A stretch of 64,000 bases of DNA from the NCBI GenBank assembly GCA_035645275.1, contig DASQMX010000031.1, positions 558,001 through 622,000 of the forward strand, read 5' to 3'. This document shows, piece by piece, positions 8,910 through 17,216 of the stretch (within the stretch, counting starts at the first letter, position 1; every line of letters begins with the position of its first letter). This stretch comes from Paranoxybacillus sp035645275. GTDB taxonomy: Bacteria > Bacillota > Bacilli > Bacillales > Anoxybacillaceae. Both the position numbers and the translations under genes were made by a program. The notes beneath the pieces were generated by a model, which was given only the letters and a program-made list of their open reading frames with translations, was not told where the DNA came from and did not search any database.

Positions 8910-9500
8910 GTGAAAAAATTATATATTACATTCGTCAGCTTATTAGTGATTTGTATCGGAATCGGTATTTTTTACTTTACCGTCTACCGTCAAGGAAAAA
9001 TGGAGTTTCCGAAAAATGTGGTAATGGAGACAGCTTGGGGAAAAACATACAGTTTCGACAATATGAAGCCAAAAGTACGATTGCTAGAATTTATTTATAC
9101 AAATTGCCCTGATATTTGCCCAAATACAACGTTTCAAATGCAAAAATTGCGGGGAAAACTGGAGAAGCAAAACGTATTCGGCAACAAAGTCGAATTTATC
9201 ACCATCACTGTTGATCCAAAGCGCGACACTCGTGAAAAACTCCAAGCATATGCGAAAACATTTGGAATCAAGAAGAACGACAAAGGCTGGCTTTTATTGC
9301 GGGGAAGCGAAGAAGATACAAAAAAAGTCGCTGATGCTTTTCATTTCCGATACCGCGACCCTGGTAATGGTATGATTATTCATAGTACAGTTACGTATTT
9401 ATTAGATGAAAATAACCGTGTCATCGAGCAGTTTGGCATGGGCGAAAAAGGGTTTAAACAAAATGAAGTATACGAAACAATTATGAAAGAGATTAAATGA
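8910..9500 (+). CDS. SCO1/SenC family copper chaperone-like protein
   Basis: Membrane-anchored thioredoxin-fold protein of about 196 residues that helps assemble the CuA centre of cytochrome oxidase or acts as a thiol redox protein. One N-terminal membrane segment (about residues 4-25) anchors it outside. The metal-binding motif CPDICP has Cys66 and Cys70, and the third ligand His158 is in IIHSTVTYLLD. I chose the GTG at 8910 (MKKLYITF), which has AAGGAGG nine bases upstream; upstream in-frame ATGs lack a site. It resembles YpmQ of B. subtilis. It stands alone here, followed by a palindromic repeat. Confidence 0.88.
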   Translation: MKKLYITFVSLLVICIGIGIFYFTVYRQGKMEFPKNVVMETAWGKTYSFDNMKPKVRLLEFIYTNCPDICPNTTFQMQKLRGKLEKQNVFGNKVEFITITVDPKRDTREKLQAYAKTFGIKKNDKGWLLLRGSEEDTKKVADAFHFRYRDPGNGMIIHSTVTYLLDENNRVIEQFGMGEKGFKQNEVYETIMKEIK

Positions 9501-9615
9501 GACTGACCAAAAAGCAAAGTGTCCGACCCCACACCATAATATATAGGACATAACATCAGATAAATGAACTATATATTGTGAAATGCACGTGAGGTCAGAC
9601 ACTTACGGGTCAGTC
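9501..9615. repeat. Family A palindromic element, copy 3
   Basis: Full copy. Outer arms GACTGACC and GGTCAGTC; inner arms AAAGTGTCCGACCCCAC and GTGAGGTCAGACACTT; central TATATAGGA and CTATATATTGTG. It lies between the convergent sco and azlD genes and could serve as a transcript end. Confidence 0.9.
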
Positions 9616-9618
9616 CCT

Positions 9619-9924
9619 TTACATGAACAAGGAGTATACACTTAATACTACAATCGCTGTTAATACAACAATAATCACATTAGCGCCAAACCATGCGATA
9701 ACAAGCGCACTTATAAATCCAATAACACCGAACCAGATGTCTTCATTAATTAAAAAAATTCCGGGTACAATCAGCGCACCAAGCGTCGCATACGGTACGT
9801 TTTTCAATACTCCTTGCAAAAACGGCGGCATCTTTACACCATTAAAAACCACAAGCGGCAACATTCGCGGTATGTATGTGACAATCCCCATCCCAAGAAT
9901 CATTAATACAATCATTTTATCCAT
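9619..9924 (-). CDS. azlD: Branched-chain amino acid exporter small subunit AzlD
   Basis: A 101-residue membrane protein with about four hydrophobic segments, partner of AzlC in the export of branched-chain amino acids and analogues (LIV-E family). The start MDKMIVLMILGMGIVTYIPR at 9924 has a GAGGGGGAG site upstream; it overlaps azlC by eight bases, showing translational coupling. Members share the motif YIPRMLPL seen here. A family A repeat begins immediately after the stop codon. Confidence 0.88.
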   Translation of the reverse strand: MDKMIVLMILGMGIVTYIPRMLPLVVFNGVKMPPFLQGVLKNVPYATLGALIVPGIFLINEDIWFGVIGFISALVIAWFGANVIIVVLTAIVVLSVYSLFM

Positions 9925-10636
9925 TGTCCACTCCCCCTCTTTCTTTATAAAAAAACTCAACAATCACAGCCGCCAGCAATGTAGCGCTCACGATTGCCCA
10001 ACCAGTAGAAAGCTTAAGAACAAGCGAAAACACTGAGTTGAAGATAGCCGCAAGTCCGGCAAGCCAGATCGTTTTTCTATGTTTTTTTAAAGCTGGTACT
10101 AACAGACCGATAAACATTGCGTACAGCGCGATGGACATGCTCTCCTGTAAACTTTGTGGAAGGCTTGCTCCTACCACATAACCGATACCAGAGCTAATCA
10201 CCCAGCTTCCGTAAGAAACGATATTAACACCAAATATATAGGAAGTAGTAACCGTTCCTTCTTTTGTTGCCACGACAGAAAATGTTTCATCTGTAATACC
10301 AAACGCATAAAGTGCTTTTTTCCATAGCTTATCTTGTTCTGCTTTTTCGTTTAACGAAGCGGACATTAAAAAGTGCCGGATGTTGACGATAAAGGTCGTT
10401 AACACAATTTCAAAAATTCCCGTACCAAGCGCAAGTAAGTTCAAAGAAATATATTGAGACGCTCCGGCATAGACAACCATGCTCATAAGCACCGTTTCCA
10501 ATAACCCTAGTCCCGTTGTTTTTGCCAAGAGCCCAAAAGTAAGCGCAATTGGCATATAACCAATCGCAATACTTATACCCGCCTGCACTCCCTGACGAAA
10601 TTGGGATGATTTTCTAACCACCAGCGTTGTCTCCAT
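9917..10636 (-). CDS. azlC: Branched-chain amino acid exporter large subunit AzlC
   Basis: A 239-residue integral membrane protein with about six segments. The family core GVQAGISIAIGYMPIALTFG, the segment ASQYISLNLLALG and RHFLMSASL are visible. AzlC and AzlD together export branched-chain amino acids; 4-azaleucine resistance named the genes. It is the first gene of the azlCD pair, with GGGGGAG before the ATG. No azlB (Lrp-type) regulator is adjacent, so control is unclear from this window. Confidence 0.9.
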   Translation of the reverse strand: METTLVVRKSSQFRQGVQAGISIAIGYMPIALTFGLLAKTTGLGLLETVLMSMVVYAGASQYISLNLLALGTGIFEIVLTTFIVNIRHFLMSASLNEKAEQDKLWKKALYAFGITDETFSVVATKEGTVTTSYIFGVNIVSYGSWVISSGIGYVVGASLPQSLQESMSIALYAMFIGLLVPALKKHRKTIWLAGLAAIFNSVFSLVLKLSTGWAIVSATLLAAVIVEFFYKERGGVDNG

Positions 10637-11185
10637 TTTTTCTCCCCCTTATATATCCCCTTTTCTTCAAATATACTAAAATGTTAAATTATGTGTCCCC
10701 ATACGTTCAACAGCGATAAAATCGCTAAAACAATAATAAGCAAACCTGATATTTTATTAATGACAGATAAATATGGAACAATGTCAGGATAAAAAACAAT
10801 CGTTTCTATTATTAATATATATCATTAACTTTTTTATATAAGCAAATTTTTAATAATAGAATCCCAATGAAAGGATGGGATGAATTGAATATCAATGCAG
10901 TTGTTTGAAATGGTATGGCTTTGTTAATATCGTTTATACTCTGGATATTTCTTGATTATCTTAACATAGAGAACCTAAATGAAGAGAGAAAGAGAAACAG
11001 ACTTAATTATATTTTCTAGTGTTTTGGACTCTTTTCTTCATTGGCGTTCTGAATGATTTTCTTTCAATCCTTTAGCAATAAAAAGACTAGTATACTATTG
11101 TTTTTTCATAAACGTTCTTCGTTGTATTGAAAGAGAAGAAAATAAGAAGACCTTGAAAGAGTGATTCTTCCAAGATCCTCATCTT
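10637..11185. other. Long AT-rich intergenic region with gene remnants
   Basis: About 550 bases without an intact gene. It holds a minus-strand membrane-protein tail (10684-10818), a short plus-strand frame from 10867 interrupted by a TGA, and AT-rich sequence. A family C hairpin closes it at 11186-11248. It looks like a decayed region. Confidence 0.5.
10684..10818 (-). pseudogene. Remnant of a membrane protein C-terminus
   Basis: The minus strand reads about 44 codons of a hydrophobic C-terminus, including NKISGLLIIVLAILSLLNVW and a terminal GHII, before a stop at 10684. Upstream the frame is closed by a TGA with no start codon or ribosome binding site. The pattern of a short loop then one hydrophobic helix resembles the last segment of CcdA- or LysE-like proteins, but the match is too short to name. 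Confidence 0.35.
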
Positions 11186-11248
11186 ATGAACCTCTCCCAC
11201 CTGCACTTCGCTTAGAGTGGGAGACTTCGCGAAAAAATGTTAAACTAA
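11186..11248. repeat. Family C hairpin element, copy 1
   Basis: TATGAACCTCTCCCACCTGC, then CTTCGCTTAGAGTGGGAGA and CGAAAAAATGTTAAAC. The stem pairs CTCCCAC with GTGGGAG. Related copies are at 32888-32948 and 41098-41157. It covers the stop codon of the ABC ATPase gene. Confidence 0.7.
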
Positions 11249-12034
11249 CACCGCTCTATCGCTTGCCAACTGGCTGCCGCGAATGCGCTGGAATTCTTGT
11301 AACAGTTTTTCGACTGTCAATTTTTTCTTTTCTTCTCCGCTTGCTGCAAAAATAATTTGTCCTTTATCCATCATAATGAGCCGGTTGCCTAGTCTTAATG
11401 CTTGCTCCATGTTATGGGTAACCATCAATGTTGTCAGCTTCGACTTCGAAACAATTTCCCCTGTCAATCGGGTAATTAAATCAGCACGCGCCGGATCCAA
11501 TGCTGCCGTATGCTCATCTAACAAAAGTAAATCAGGATTTGTAAAGGTTGCCATTAATAAAGACAATGCTTGCCGTTCGCCGCCCGACAATAAGCCAACT
11601 TTTGCATTCAGACGGTCTTCTAAGCCAAGCTGCAATGTTTGTAACGTCTCTCTAAAAAATTCGCGACGTTTTTTCGTGACACCAAACTGCAACGTCCGCT
11701 TTCTCGTTCTTCCATAGGCAAGCGCCAAATTTTCTTCAATCGTCATATTCGGTGCCGTGCCAGCAAGCGGATCTTGAAATACCCGGCCAATATAGCGGGC
11801 ACGTCGATGCTCGCTCATCTCTGTTACATCTTTTCCGTTAATCAAAACAGATCCTGTATCAGGAAATAATCGCCCTGAAATCATATTCATTAAAGTCGAC
11901 TTGCCAGCCCCATTGCTGCCAATGATCGTCACAAAATCTCCGGGAGCTAACGTCAAATCGATTGATTGTAAAGCAATCTTTTCATCTAATGTTCCTTCGT
12001 TAAATACTTTTGTAATCTGTTTTAGCTGTAGCAA
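11240..12034 (-). CDS. ABC transporter ATPase, TrpZ-like
   Basis: ATPase of an uptake transporter related to streptococcal TrpXYZ (COG1101 type). Walker A GSNGAGKST near residue 40, signature LSGGERQAL near residue 152 and Walker B LLLLDEH near residue 172 are intact. The frame begins with GTG at 12043, but that codon lies inside the best ribosome binding site (GAGAGGTG); the TTG at 12034 (MLQLKQITKVF) is six bases downstream of it and fits the family start, so I chose it. It overlaps the permease gene by 35 bases. The stop lies at the edge of a family C hairpin. Confidence 0.85.
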   Translation of the reverse strand: MLQLKQITKVFNEGTLDEKIALQSIDLTLAPGDFVTIIGSNGAGKSTLMNMISGRLFPDTGSVLINGKDVTEMSEHRRARYIGRVFQDPLAGTAPNMTIEENLALAYGRTRKRTLQFGVTKKRREFFRETLQTLQLGLEDRLNAKVGLLSGGERQALSLLMATFTNPDLLLLDEHTAALDPARADLITRLTGEIVSKSKLTTLMVTHNMEQALRLGNRLIMMDKGQIIFAASGEEKKKLTVEKLLQEFQRIRGSQLASDRAVLV

Positions 12035-13007
12035 CGCGTTCACCTCTCATTTGGCTTTTTAGCTTTTTACGCCGCTTTTCATTTCGTGAAGCGATAAATT
12101 GCGGGAAAATAAGTGCGGCAATGACAATTAACGCCGTGATCAATTTTACATCACCGGTTTCAAGAAATTGCACTCTTAATGCTAAGGTGACCACGATGCG
12201 GTAAACAATCGCTCCGCCGATGACAGCTAACGTTGCTCTTGCGATAGAATTTGCTCCAAATAACGCTTCACCAATAATCACCGAAGCCAAGCCGATAATA
12301 ATCATCCCGATTCCCATACCGACATCGCTAAAACCGCCATATTGTGCGACCAATGCCCCTGAAAAAGCAACAAGCGCGTTTGATAAACCTAAACCGAAAA
12401 TCGTCAACAGATCCGTATTCGCTGAGAAACTGGAAATCATTCGCTTATTATCGCCTGTAGCACGTAATGCTAAGCCGATTTCCGTTTTTAAAAATTGGTC
12501 AAGCAAAATTTTTATGATGATAACTAGGAACGCCATTAGTACAACAATCGCCCATGTTTTTGGCACAAAGTCTACCAAATTCATAGATGTCAGTGTATTT
12601 TCTATCATTTTATCAATGCCGATTTTTTGCCACCAATCCGTTAAGATGGTGATGACGGTCTCTTCTTGCAAGAGCGGCACATTCGATCTTCCCATAATTC
12701 GCAGATTAATTGAATAAAGAGCTATCATCATTAAAATGCCTGATAAAAGCGGATTAATTTTCCCTTTCGTATGCAATAATCCAGTTATACCCCCTGCAAC
12801 AAAACCAGCAAATAAAGCAGCAAAAGAGGCGATAAACGGATTTGTACCGTTAATAATTAAAACAGCCGCAACCGCTGCTCCTGTAACAAAACTGCCATCA
12901 ACTGTTAAATCAGGAAAATCTAAAATTCGAAAAGATAAATAAACTCCTAGAGCCATCACCGCATAAATAAGTCCTGCTTCAACTGAGCCGAAAAGTGCTG
13001 TAAACAT
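12000..13007 (-). CDS. ABC transporter permease, TrpY-like
   Basis: A 335-residue permease of the BPD/livHM-like class (COG4120), with about nine hydrophobic segments. Diagnostic stretches are GLIYAVMALGVYLSFRILD with DLTVDGSF near residue 36, and ATGDNKRMISSF in the large cytoplasmic loop that contacts the ATPase. It is the middle gene of a binding protein-permease-ATPase operon. The family takes up tryptophan or other aromatic compounds in characterised cases; the substrate here is inferred. GGGAGAACG precedes the ATG. Confidence 0.85.
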   Translation of the reverse strand: MFTALFGSVEAGLIYAVMALGVYLSFRILDFPDLTVDGSFVTGAAVAAVLIINGTNPFIASFAALFAGFVAGGITGLLHTKGKINPLLSGILMMIALYSINLRIMGRSNVPLLQEETVITILTDWWQKIGIDKMIENTLTSMNLVDFVPKTWAIVVLMAFLVIIIKILLDQFLKTEIGLALRATGDNKRMISSFSANTDLLTIFGLGLSNALVAFSGALVAQYGGFSDVGMGIGMIIIGLASVIIGEALFGANSIARATLAVIGGAIVYRIVVTLALRVQFLETGDVKLITALIVIAALIFPQFIASRNEKRRKKLKSQMRGERVATAKTDYKSI

Positions 13008-13033
13008 CGTTCTCCCGTCCTTTTAGAAAATAG

Positions 13034-13129
13034 GGCTGACCCATAAGTGTCTGACCTCTCGTGTATTTCACAATATATCTCCTATATATTGTGTTGTGGG
13101 GTCTGACATTTGGTTTTTGAGTCAGCCTC
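13034..13129. repeat. Family A palindromic element, copy 4
   Basis: Outer arms GGCTGACC and GAGTCAGCCTC; inner AAGTGTCTGACCTCTCGTG and TTGTGGGGTCTGACATTTGG; centre CACAATATAT and ATATATTGTG. It lies between the binding protein and permease genes of one operon, so it may affect their relative expression. Confidence 0.9.
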
Positions 13130-13139
13130 GATGATCATT

Positions 13140-14141
13140 TTATTCAATATACTCCGCCATTGTTTCCCAATCTTTATTAAGGTCTATCCCCATTTCCGCA
13201 GCGGCTTTTTTATTAATTTGCAGTTTCAATTTTTGCGGATACTGAACAGGCAGGTCAGAAGGTTTTTTGTTCTCTGCTAAAATTTCTGCTGCCATGACTC
13301 CCGCTTCATAGCCGATATCGTAATAATCAAAGCCGTAAGCGGCAAACCCGCCTCGTTTAACGGAGTCGAGTTCTCCGACAAATAATGGGATATCCTCATT
13401 GTTAGCCACTTGAATGACAGATTCCAACGCAGACACTACCGTGTTATCGGTAATGATGTAAAAACAATCGACTTTGCCAACAAGTGATTCTGCTGCTTGC
13501 TTTACTTCCGCTGAAGTGGATACAGATACAGGGACAATTTCTAAATCCGTTCCTTTCATCGCCTTTTTCACAACTTCCATTTGGGCAACAGAGTTTTGTT
13601 CTCCAGAGTTGTAAATCATTCCAACACGATTTCCGTCAATATATTTATCAATAAACTCTACCGTTTTCGGAATGGCTTCTGGATGAGTATCTGTCGTACC
13701 TGTCACGTTTCCGCCCGGCTCTTCCATGGATTGAACTAACTGAGCACCGACCGGATCTGTCACCGATGTAAACACAATCGGAATATCCTTCGTTGCATTT
13801 AATGCTCCTAGGGCACTCGGAGTAGAGTTTGCAAAGATTAAATCTACATCATCTCCAACAAAATTGTTAGCAATCGTTTGGTTATTGTTCATATCTCCTT
13901 GAGCAATTTGCACATCGTATGTGACAGACATCCCTTTATCTTCTAACGCTTTCTTAAATCCTTTAAATGCCGCATCCAATGAAGGATGTTCGACAATTTG
14001 CGTAACCCCGATTTTATAAGTTTTTTCTTTCTTATCTGAGCCTGCCTCTTCCTTTTTACTTGTTTCACTTGCTCCACATCCGCCTAGCAAAAGCAAGCTA
14101 GCTGCTAATATAAAAGCAAGTTTCCTAACTCCCTTCTCCAT
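13140..14141 (-). CDS. ABC transporter substrate-binding lipoprotein, TrpX-like
   Basis: A 333-residue lipoprotein of the ABC_sub_bind family (COG2984). The signal peptide ends in the lipobox LLGGC (Cys near residue 22). The mature part starts with KTYKIGVTQIVEHPSLDAA, typical of TrpX-like proteins, and has two periplasmic-binding-type lobes. It delivers ligand to the permease and ATPase encoded downstream, although a family A repeat of about 100 bases separates it from the permease. A good sigma-A promoter lies at 14200-14228. Streptococcal relatives bind tryptophan; here the ligand is inferred. Confidence 0.87.
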   Translation of the reverse strand: MEKGVRKLAFILAASLLLLGGCGASETSKKEEAGSDKKEKTYKIGVTQIVEHPSLDAAFKGFKKALEDKGMSVTYDVQIAQGDMNNNQTIANNFVGDDVDLIFANSTPSALGALNATKDIPIVFTSVTDPVGAQLVQSMEEPGGNVTGTTDTHPEAIPKTVEFIDKYIDGNRVGMIYNSGEQNSVAQMEVVKKAMKGTDLEIVPVSVSTSAEVKQAAESLVGKVDCFYIITDNTVVSALESVIQVANNEDIPLFVGELDSVKRGGFAAYGFDYYDIGYEAGVMAAEILAENKKPSDLPVQYPQKLKLQINKKAAAEMGIDLNKDWETMAEYIE

Positions 14142-14199
14142 CTCCTCTTCCCCCTTAACAACTTTATCACTTTTACACTTCTGCGCTTTTATGTGTTAA

Positions 14200-14228
14200 A
14201 TTATACAAAGCCGCCATTTTTATTTCAA
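14200..14228 (-). promoter_or_regulatory. Sigma-A promoter of the TrpXYZ-like operon
   Basis: On the minus strand: TTGAAA (14223-14228), a 17-base spacer, TATAAT (14200-14205). It is 59 bases upstream of the ATG. I see no T-box or TRAP triplet array in the leader. Confidence 0.75.
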
Positions 14229-14273
14229 GTATATTCTGAACATTTTATAAAACAAAAAAGTAATGCAATAACA

Positions 14274-14360
14274 AAAGGCCTGACTCCTCCATTGCAATAT
14301 AGATGGACAAACAGAAAAAATCTCATAAATATTACAATAGCTAGAGGAAATCAGACCATT
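14274..14360. repeat. Diverged family A palindromic element
   Basis: Arms GGCCTGACTCCTC and GAGGAAATCAGACC with inner TTGCAATATAGA and ATATTACAATAG follow the family A plan but have lost the GTGTC block. It lies between the divergent-like ends of lcfB and the TrpX-like gene. Confidence 0.5.
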
Positions 14361-14373
14361 ATAAAACCGCATC

Positions 14374-15918
14374 TTATGCTTTTGTTGGGATTAATTGTTC
14401 TTTTAATGCACGTCGCAAAATTTTCCCTGTCGTATTTTTTGGTAGTTCCTCTAAAAACTCAATGGAACTTGGCACTTTATACTTCGCTAAATGTTCACGG
14501 CAATAAGCAATTAACTCTTCTTCTGTTAAGCTGTCATTTTTCGAAACAACAAAACATTTTACCGCTTCACCAAAATTCGGATCAGGAACGCCTACAACCG
14601 CGACCTCGACGACATTAGGATGATTGTAAAGCACTTCTTCAACTTCACGCGGATACACATTATAGCCACCGACAATAATCATGTCTTTTTTCCGGTCGAC
14701 AATGTAAAAGTATCCTTCTTCATCCATCTTCGCTAAATCACCGGTATAAAGCCAACCGTCGCGAATCGCATAAGCCGTTTCCTCCGGCATTTTATAATAT
14801 CCTTTCATGACATTCGGTCCACGAACAATCAATTCGCCTACTTCGCCGACTGGTACTTCTTCGCCAAGCTCATTGACTACTTTATTCTCGACATTCATAA
14901 TGCTTGTCCCAATCGAGCCAGGTTTGCGCGGACGATCTAACGGGTTAAAGCATGTAACAGGAGAAGCTTCCGATAATCCGTATCCTTCAGAAATGATGAC
15001 CTTAAATTTCTTTTCAAAGTTTTTCAATAAAGCAACAGGCATCGACGCACCGCCAGAAATACAAAGACGCAGCGTTTGCAAATCTTCTGGATTTCCTTCA
15101 GGGTATTGTAATAGAAAATTGTACATCGTCGGTACGCCGGCAAATACCGTCGCTTTATATTCTTTTGCAACTTTAAAAATCTCTGCCGGACTAAATTTGG
15201 GAACAATAATTACGGTTCCACCGTTCATTAACGGGGCATTTAAAGCCACCGTTAAACAAAAAACATGGAACATCGGCAGCGTTGCGATCACTCGATCGGC
15301 ACCGCTAATTTTTAAATAATTGGCGCTGTCCTGTGCATTGCTGTAAAGGTTTTTATGCGTAAGCATCGCCCCTTTTGGTTTTCCCGTTGTTCCTGACGTA
15401 TAAAGAATCACCGCTGTGTCATCATCCGCCAAATCCGGTCCTTGATATGTGACGGTTCCTTCAGCAATAACATCTGTAAACGATTTCATTTTCTCCGGCA
15501 AAACAATTCCTTGTTCTTTTCCTTGTGGCGTTTCACAAATAATCATATGCTCGACTTGCAGCAGGCGTTCTTCCATTTTCACTAATAATGGAATAAGCAA
15601 ATCAAGAGCAATGACTGTTTTCACATCTCCATTGTTTAAAATATAGCTAATTTCATCCGCCGTATAAATCGGATTGATTGGTATTACCGTTGCTCCTGCG
15701 CGCAATGCCCCGTACAATCCAATGACAAAATACGAAGAATTTCCTAATAATAATGCAACATGATCCCCTTTGCTTACTCCCATTTGATTTAAACCGCTGG
15801 CAAACTTTGATATCGATGCGTTTAACTCTGCATATGTACAAGACGTACCTTGAAAAATATATGCTTCTTTCGCCGGTTGTTTAGCTGCGACTTCCGCTAA
15901 CCGTGATGATAAATTCAC
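14374..15918 (-). CDS. lcfB: Long-chain acyl-CoA ligase
   Basis: Activates fatty acids with ATP and CoA to acyl-CoA for beta-oxidation. The roughly 514-residue ANL-superfamily enzyme has the P-loop YTSGTTGKPKGAM near residue 160, GYGLSEASPV, YTGDLAKMDEEGY with the ATP-binding Asp, and the C-terminal KNTTGKILRR with the catalytic Lys. I placed the start at the GTG at 15918 (MNLSSRLAEVA), with GGGGAGGGAG upstream and agreement with B. subtilis LcfB; the ATG at 15957 would lie inside the operator. A perfect FadR-type operator sits just upstream. The gene stands alone. Confidence 0.92.
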   Translation of the reverse strand: MNLSSRLAEVAAKQPAKEAYIFQGTSCTYAELNASISKFASGLNQMGVSKGDHVALLLGNSSYFVIGLYGALRAGATVIPINPIYTADEISYILNNGDVKTVIALDLLIPLLVKMEERLLQVEHMIICETPQGKEQGIVLPEKMKSFTDVIAEGTVTYQGPDLADDDTAVILYTSGTTGKPKGAMLTHKNLYSNAQDSANYLKISGADRVIATLPMFHVFCLTVALNAPLMNGGTVIIVPKFSPAEIFKVAKEYKATVFAGVPTMYNFLLQYPEGNPEDLQTLRLCISGGASMPVALLKNFEKKFKVIISEGYGLSEASPVTCFNPLDRPRKPGSIGTSIMNVENKVVNELGEEVPVGEVGELIVRGPNVMKGYYKMPEETAYAIRDGWLYTGDLAKMDEEGYFYIVDRKKDMIIVGGYNVYPREVEEVLYNHPNVVEVAVVGVPDPNFGEAVKCFVVSKNDSLTEEELIAYCREHLAKYKVPSSIEFLEELPKNTTGKILRRALKEQLIPTKA

Positions 15919-15942
15919 GTAAACTCCCTCCCCTTTATATAG

Positions 15943-15960
15943 TGAATGAATAATCATTCA
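15943..15960. promoter_or_regulatory. FadR-type operator of lcfB
   Basis: TGAATGAATAATCATTCA is a perfect palindrome matching the FadR consensus of B. subtilis (TGAATGAnTAnTCATTCA). FadR is a TetR-family repressor released by long-chain acyl-CoA. It lies 24 bases upstream of the lcfB start codon. Confidence 0.88.
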
Positions 15961-16029
15961 TTTAAAAATTTAAAAAATTCTAACTATATTATATGTAAAC
16001 AGCGAAAAATGGGCAAGAAAGAAAATAAA

Positions 16030-16135
16030 GAGCTGACCTATAAGTGCCTGACCTCACGTACAACTCACAATATATAGTGTTATATCCTATATATTATGGT
16101 TGTGGGGTCTGACACTTTGCTTTTTGGTCAGCCTC
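16030..16135. repeat. Family A palindromic element, copy 5
   Basis: Outer arms GAGCTGACC and GGTCAGCCTC; inner AAGTGCCTGACCTCACG and GTGGGGTCTGACACTT; centre ACAATATATAG and CTATATATTAT. Between lcfB (5' side) and the end of yhfI. Confidence 0.9.
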
Positions 16136-16153
16136 TTCTAGTAATTCTCCTCT

Positions 16154-16888
16154 TTATTTCTCCCATATAAGTCCGGATTGGGCTAAATGTACTGGTCCAT
16201 TGAAAATCGCTTTTGCTTCTTTCACTAGATGATCTAACTCTCCAAAATGAGGCAGATGTGTAAGCAATAGTTCACCGACATTGGCATCGCGGGCGATTGT
16301 TGCTGCCTCTTCGCTTGTCATATGCCCAGCCGGTGCTGCGTTTTGCCCCGCATAAAAATTGCACTCACAAATGAGCAAGTCAGCATTTTGTGCAAATGGT
16401 ACAAACTCCGGCAAATAGCTGGAATCAGCTGTATAAACAACGGTAGCATCTCCCGCTGTGATTCGCATCGCATAGCAAATAACCGGATGTTGCGTTTTCA
16501 TAAATTGAATTGTAAATGGTCCAATTTGCAATGTCTCTTCTGGGTTGTAAGCAATGTTTTTTGTAATATCTTTATGGGCAAGACGAATAAAAGCATCGCG
16601 GTCAAAGGAATGTCCGTAAATCGGCAATTCTTCTAATGAAGCACCGAGATTTTTTTTAATTAAGCGCGCATATTGCAATGGACCAATGTCAGCAACATGG
16701 TCATGATGATAATGCGAAATAATGACGGCATCAAGCTCTTCGACGGATATGTAATTTTGTAATTGAGACAGCACCCCACTGCCGCAATCTACTAACAAAT
16801 GAAATCCATCATGCTCAAACAAATAGCCCGATGTTGCCTCGCCTGCAGCCGGAAAGCCTCCCCAAAAGCCGACAACCGTTACTTTCAT
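16154..16888 (-). CDS. yhfI: Metallo-beta-lactamase fold hydrolase YhfI
   Basis: A 244-residue RNase Z-like MBL-fold hydrolase. The zinc signature SHYHHDHVADIG (HxHxDH) lies near residue 58, with further ligands in KTQHPV, TADSSY and LTHLPH. The substrate is unknown; related YhfI/ElaC-type proteins include phosphodiesterases. AAGGGATAGG precedes the ATG. It is divergent from yhfH, as in B. subtilis, where both lie close to lcfB. Confidence 0.87.
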   Translation of the reverse strand: MKVTVVGFWGGFPAAGEATSGYLFEHDGFHLLVDCGSGVLSQLQNYISVEELDAVIISHYHHDHVADIGPLQYARLIKKNLGASLEELPIYGHSFDRDAFIRLAHKDITKNIAYNPEETLQIGPFTIQFMKTQHPVICYAMRITAGDATVVYTADSSYLPEFVPFAQNADLLICECNFYAGQNAAPAGHMTSEEAATIARDANVGELLLTHLPHFGELDHLVKEAKAIFNGPVHLAQSGLIWEK

Positions 16889-16987
16889 ACCTATCCCTTC
16901 CCTCTAAAAATTTTCCTCTTCAGCTTTTCACTATAAACGATTTCGTAAACATTTGCATTATTTTATGAATTTGTTACAAAACAGATA

Positions 16988-17017
16988 TTGACATAACCAA
17001 AATTGTTATAATACAAT
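16988..17017 (+). promoter_or_regulatory. Probable sigma-A promoter of yhfH
   Basis: TTGACA (16988-16993), 18 bases, TACAAT (17012-17017). A TATAAT at 17007-17012 overlaps but would leave too short a spacer. Confidence 0.5.
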
Positions 17018-17042
17018 ATAATCAACAAATGATTCGGAGGCG

Positions 17043-17180
17043 ATGAAAATGTTAGTGAAAAGTTCAGAATTTTTTAAAAATCTACCACCAAAAAAATGTA
17101 TCGAGTGCGGGGAAGAGATGGAAGAGCAGCATGAGTGTTATGGAAATACATGTCATAACTGCTTAAAAGTAACATACTAA
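17043..17180 (+). CDS. yhfH: Small zinc-ribbon protein YhfH
   Basis: A 45-residue protein beginning MKMLVKSSEFFKNLPPKK, with two CxxC knuckles (CIEC near residue 19 and CHNC near residue 37) that make a minimal zinc ribbon. The YhfH family is found widely in Bacillaceae next to yhfI; its role is unknown. CGGAGGCG lies six bases upstream of the ATG and a sigma-A-like promoter is 30 bases further up. A strong terminator follows the stop codon. It is short and easily missed. Confidence 0.82.
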   Translation: MKMLVKSSEFFKNLPPKKCIECGEEMEEQHECYGNTCHNCLKVTY

Positions 17181-17216
17181 AAAAAGCAGCCTTTAACGGC
17201 TGCTCTATTATTTTAG
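17181..17216. terminator. Bidirectional terminator between yhfH and malL
   Basis: AAAAAGCAGCC and GGCTGCT arms with a TTTAAC loop, T-rich on both sides, between two convergent genes. Confidence 0.8.

Noticed and set aside
9501..9615. Family A palindromes as ordinary intrinsic terminators
   Set aside because: They lack a T-run next to the stem, contain interior mismatches and are far longer; they may end transcripts but are not simple terminators.
12220..12717. A 165-codon frame opposite the TrpY-like permease
   Set aside because: Shadow of the permease gene; no ribosome binding site and unlikely composition.
14142..14373. T-box or TRAP leader before the TrpX-like gene
   Set aside because: No T-box sequence and no NAG array; only a sigma-A promoter and a diverged palindrome are seen.
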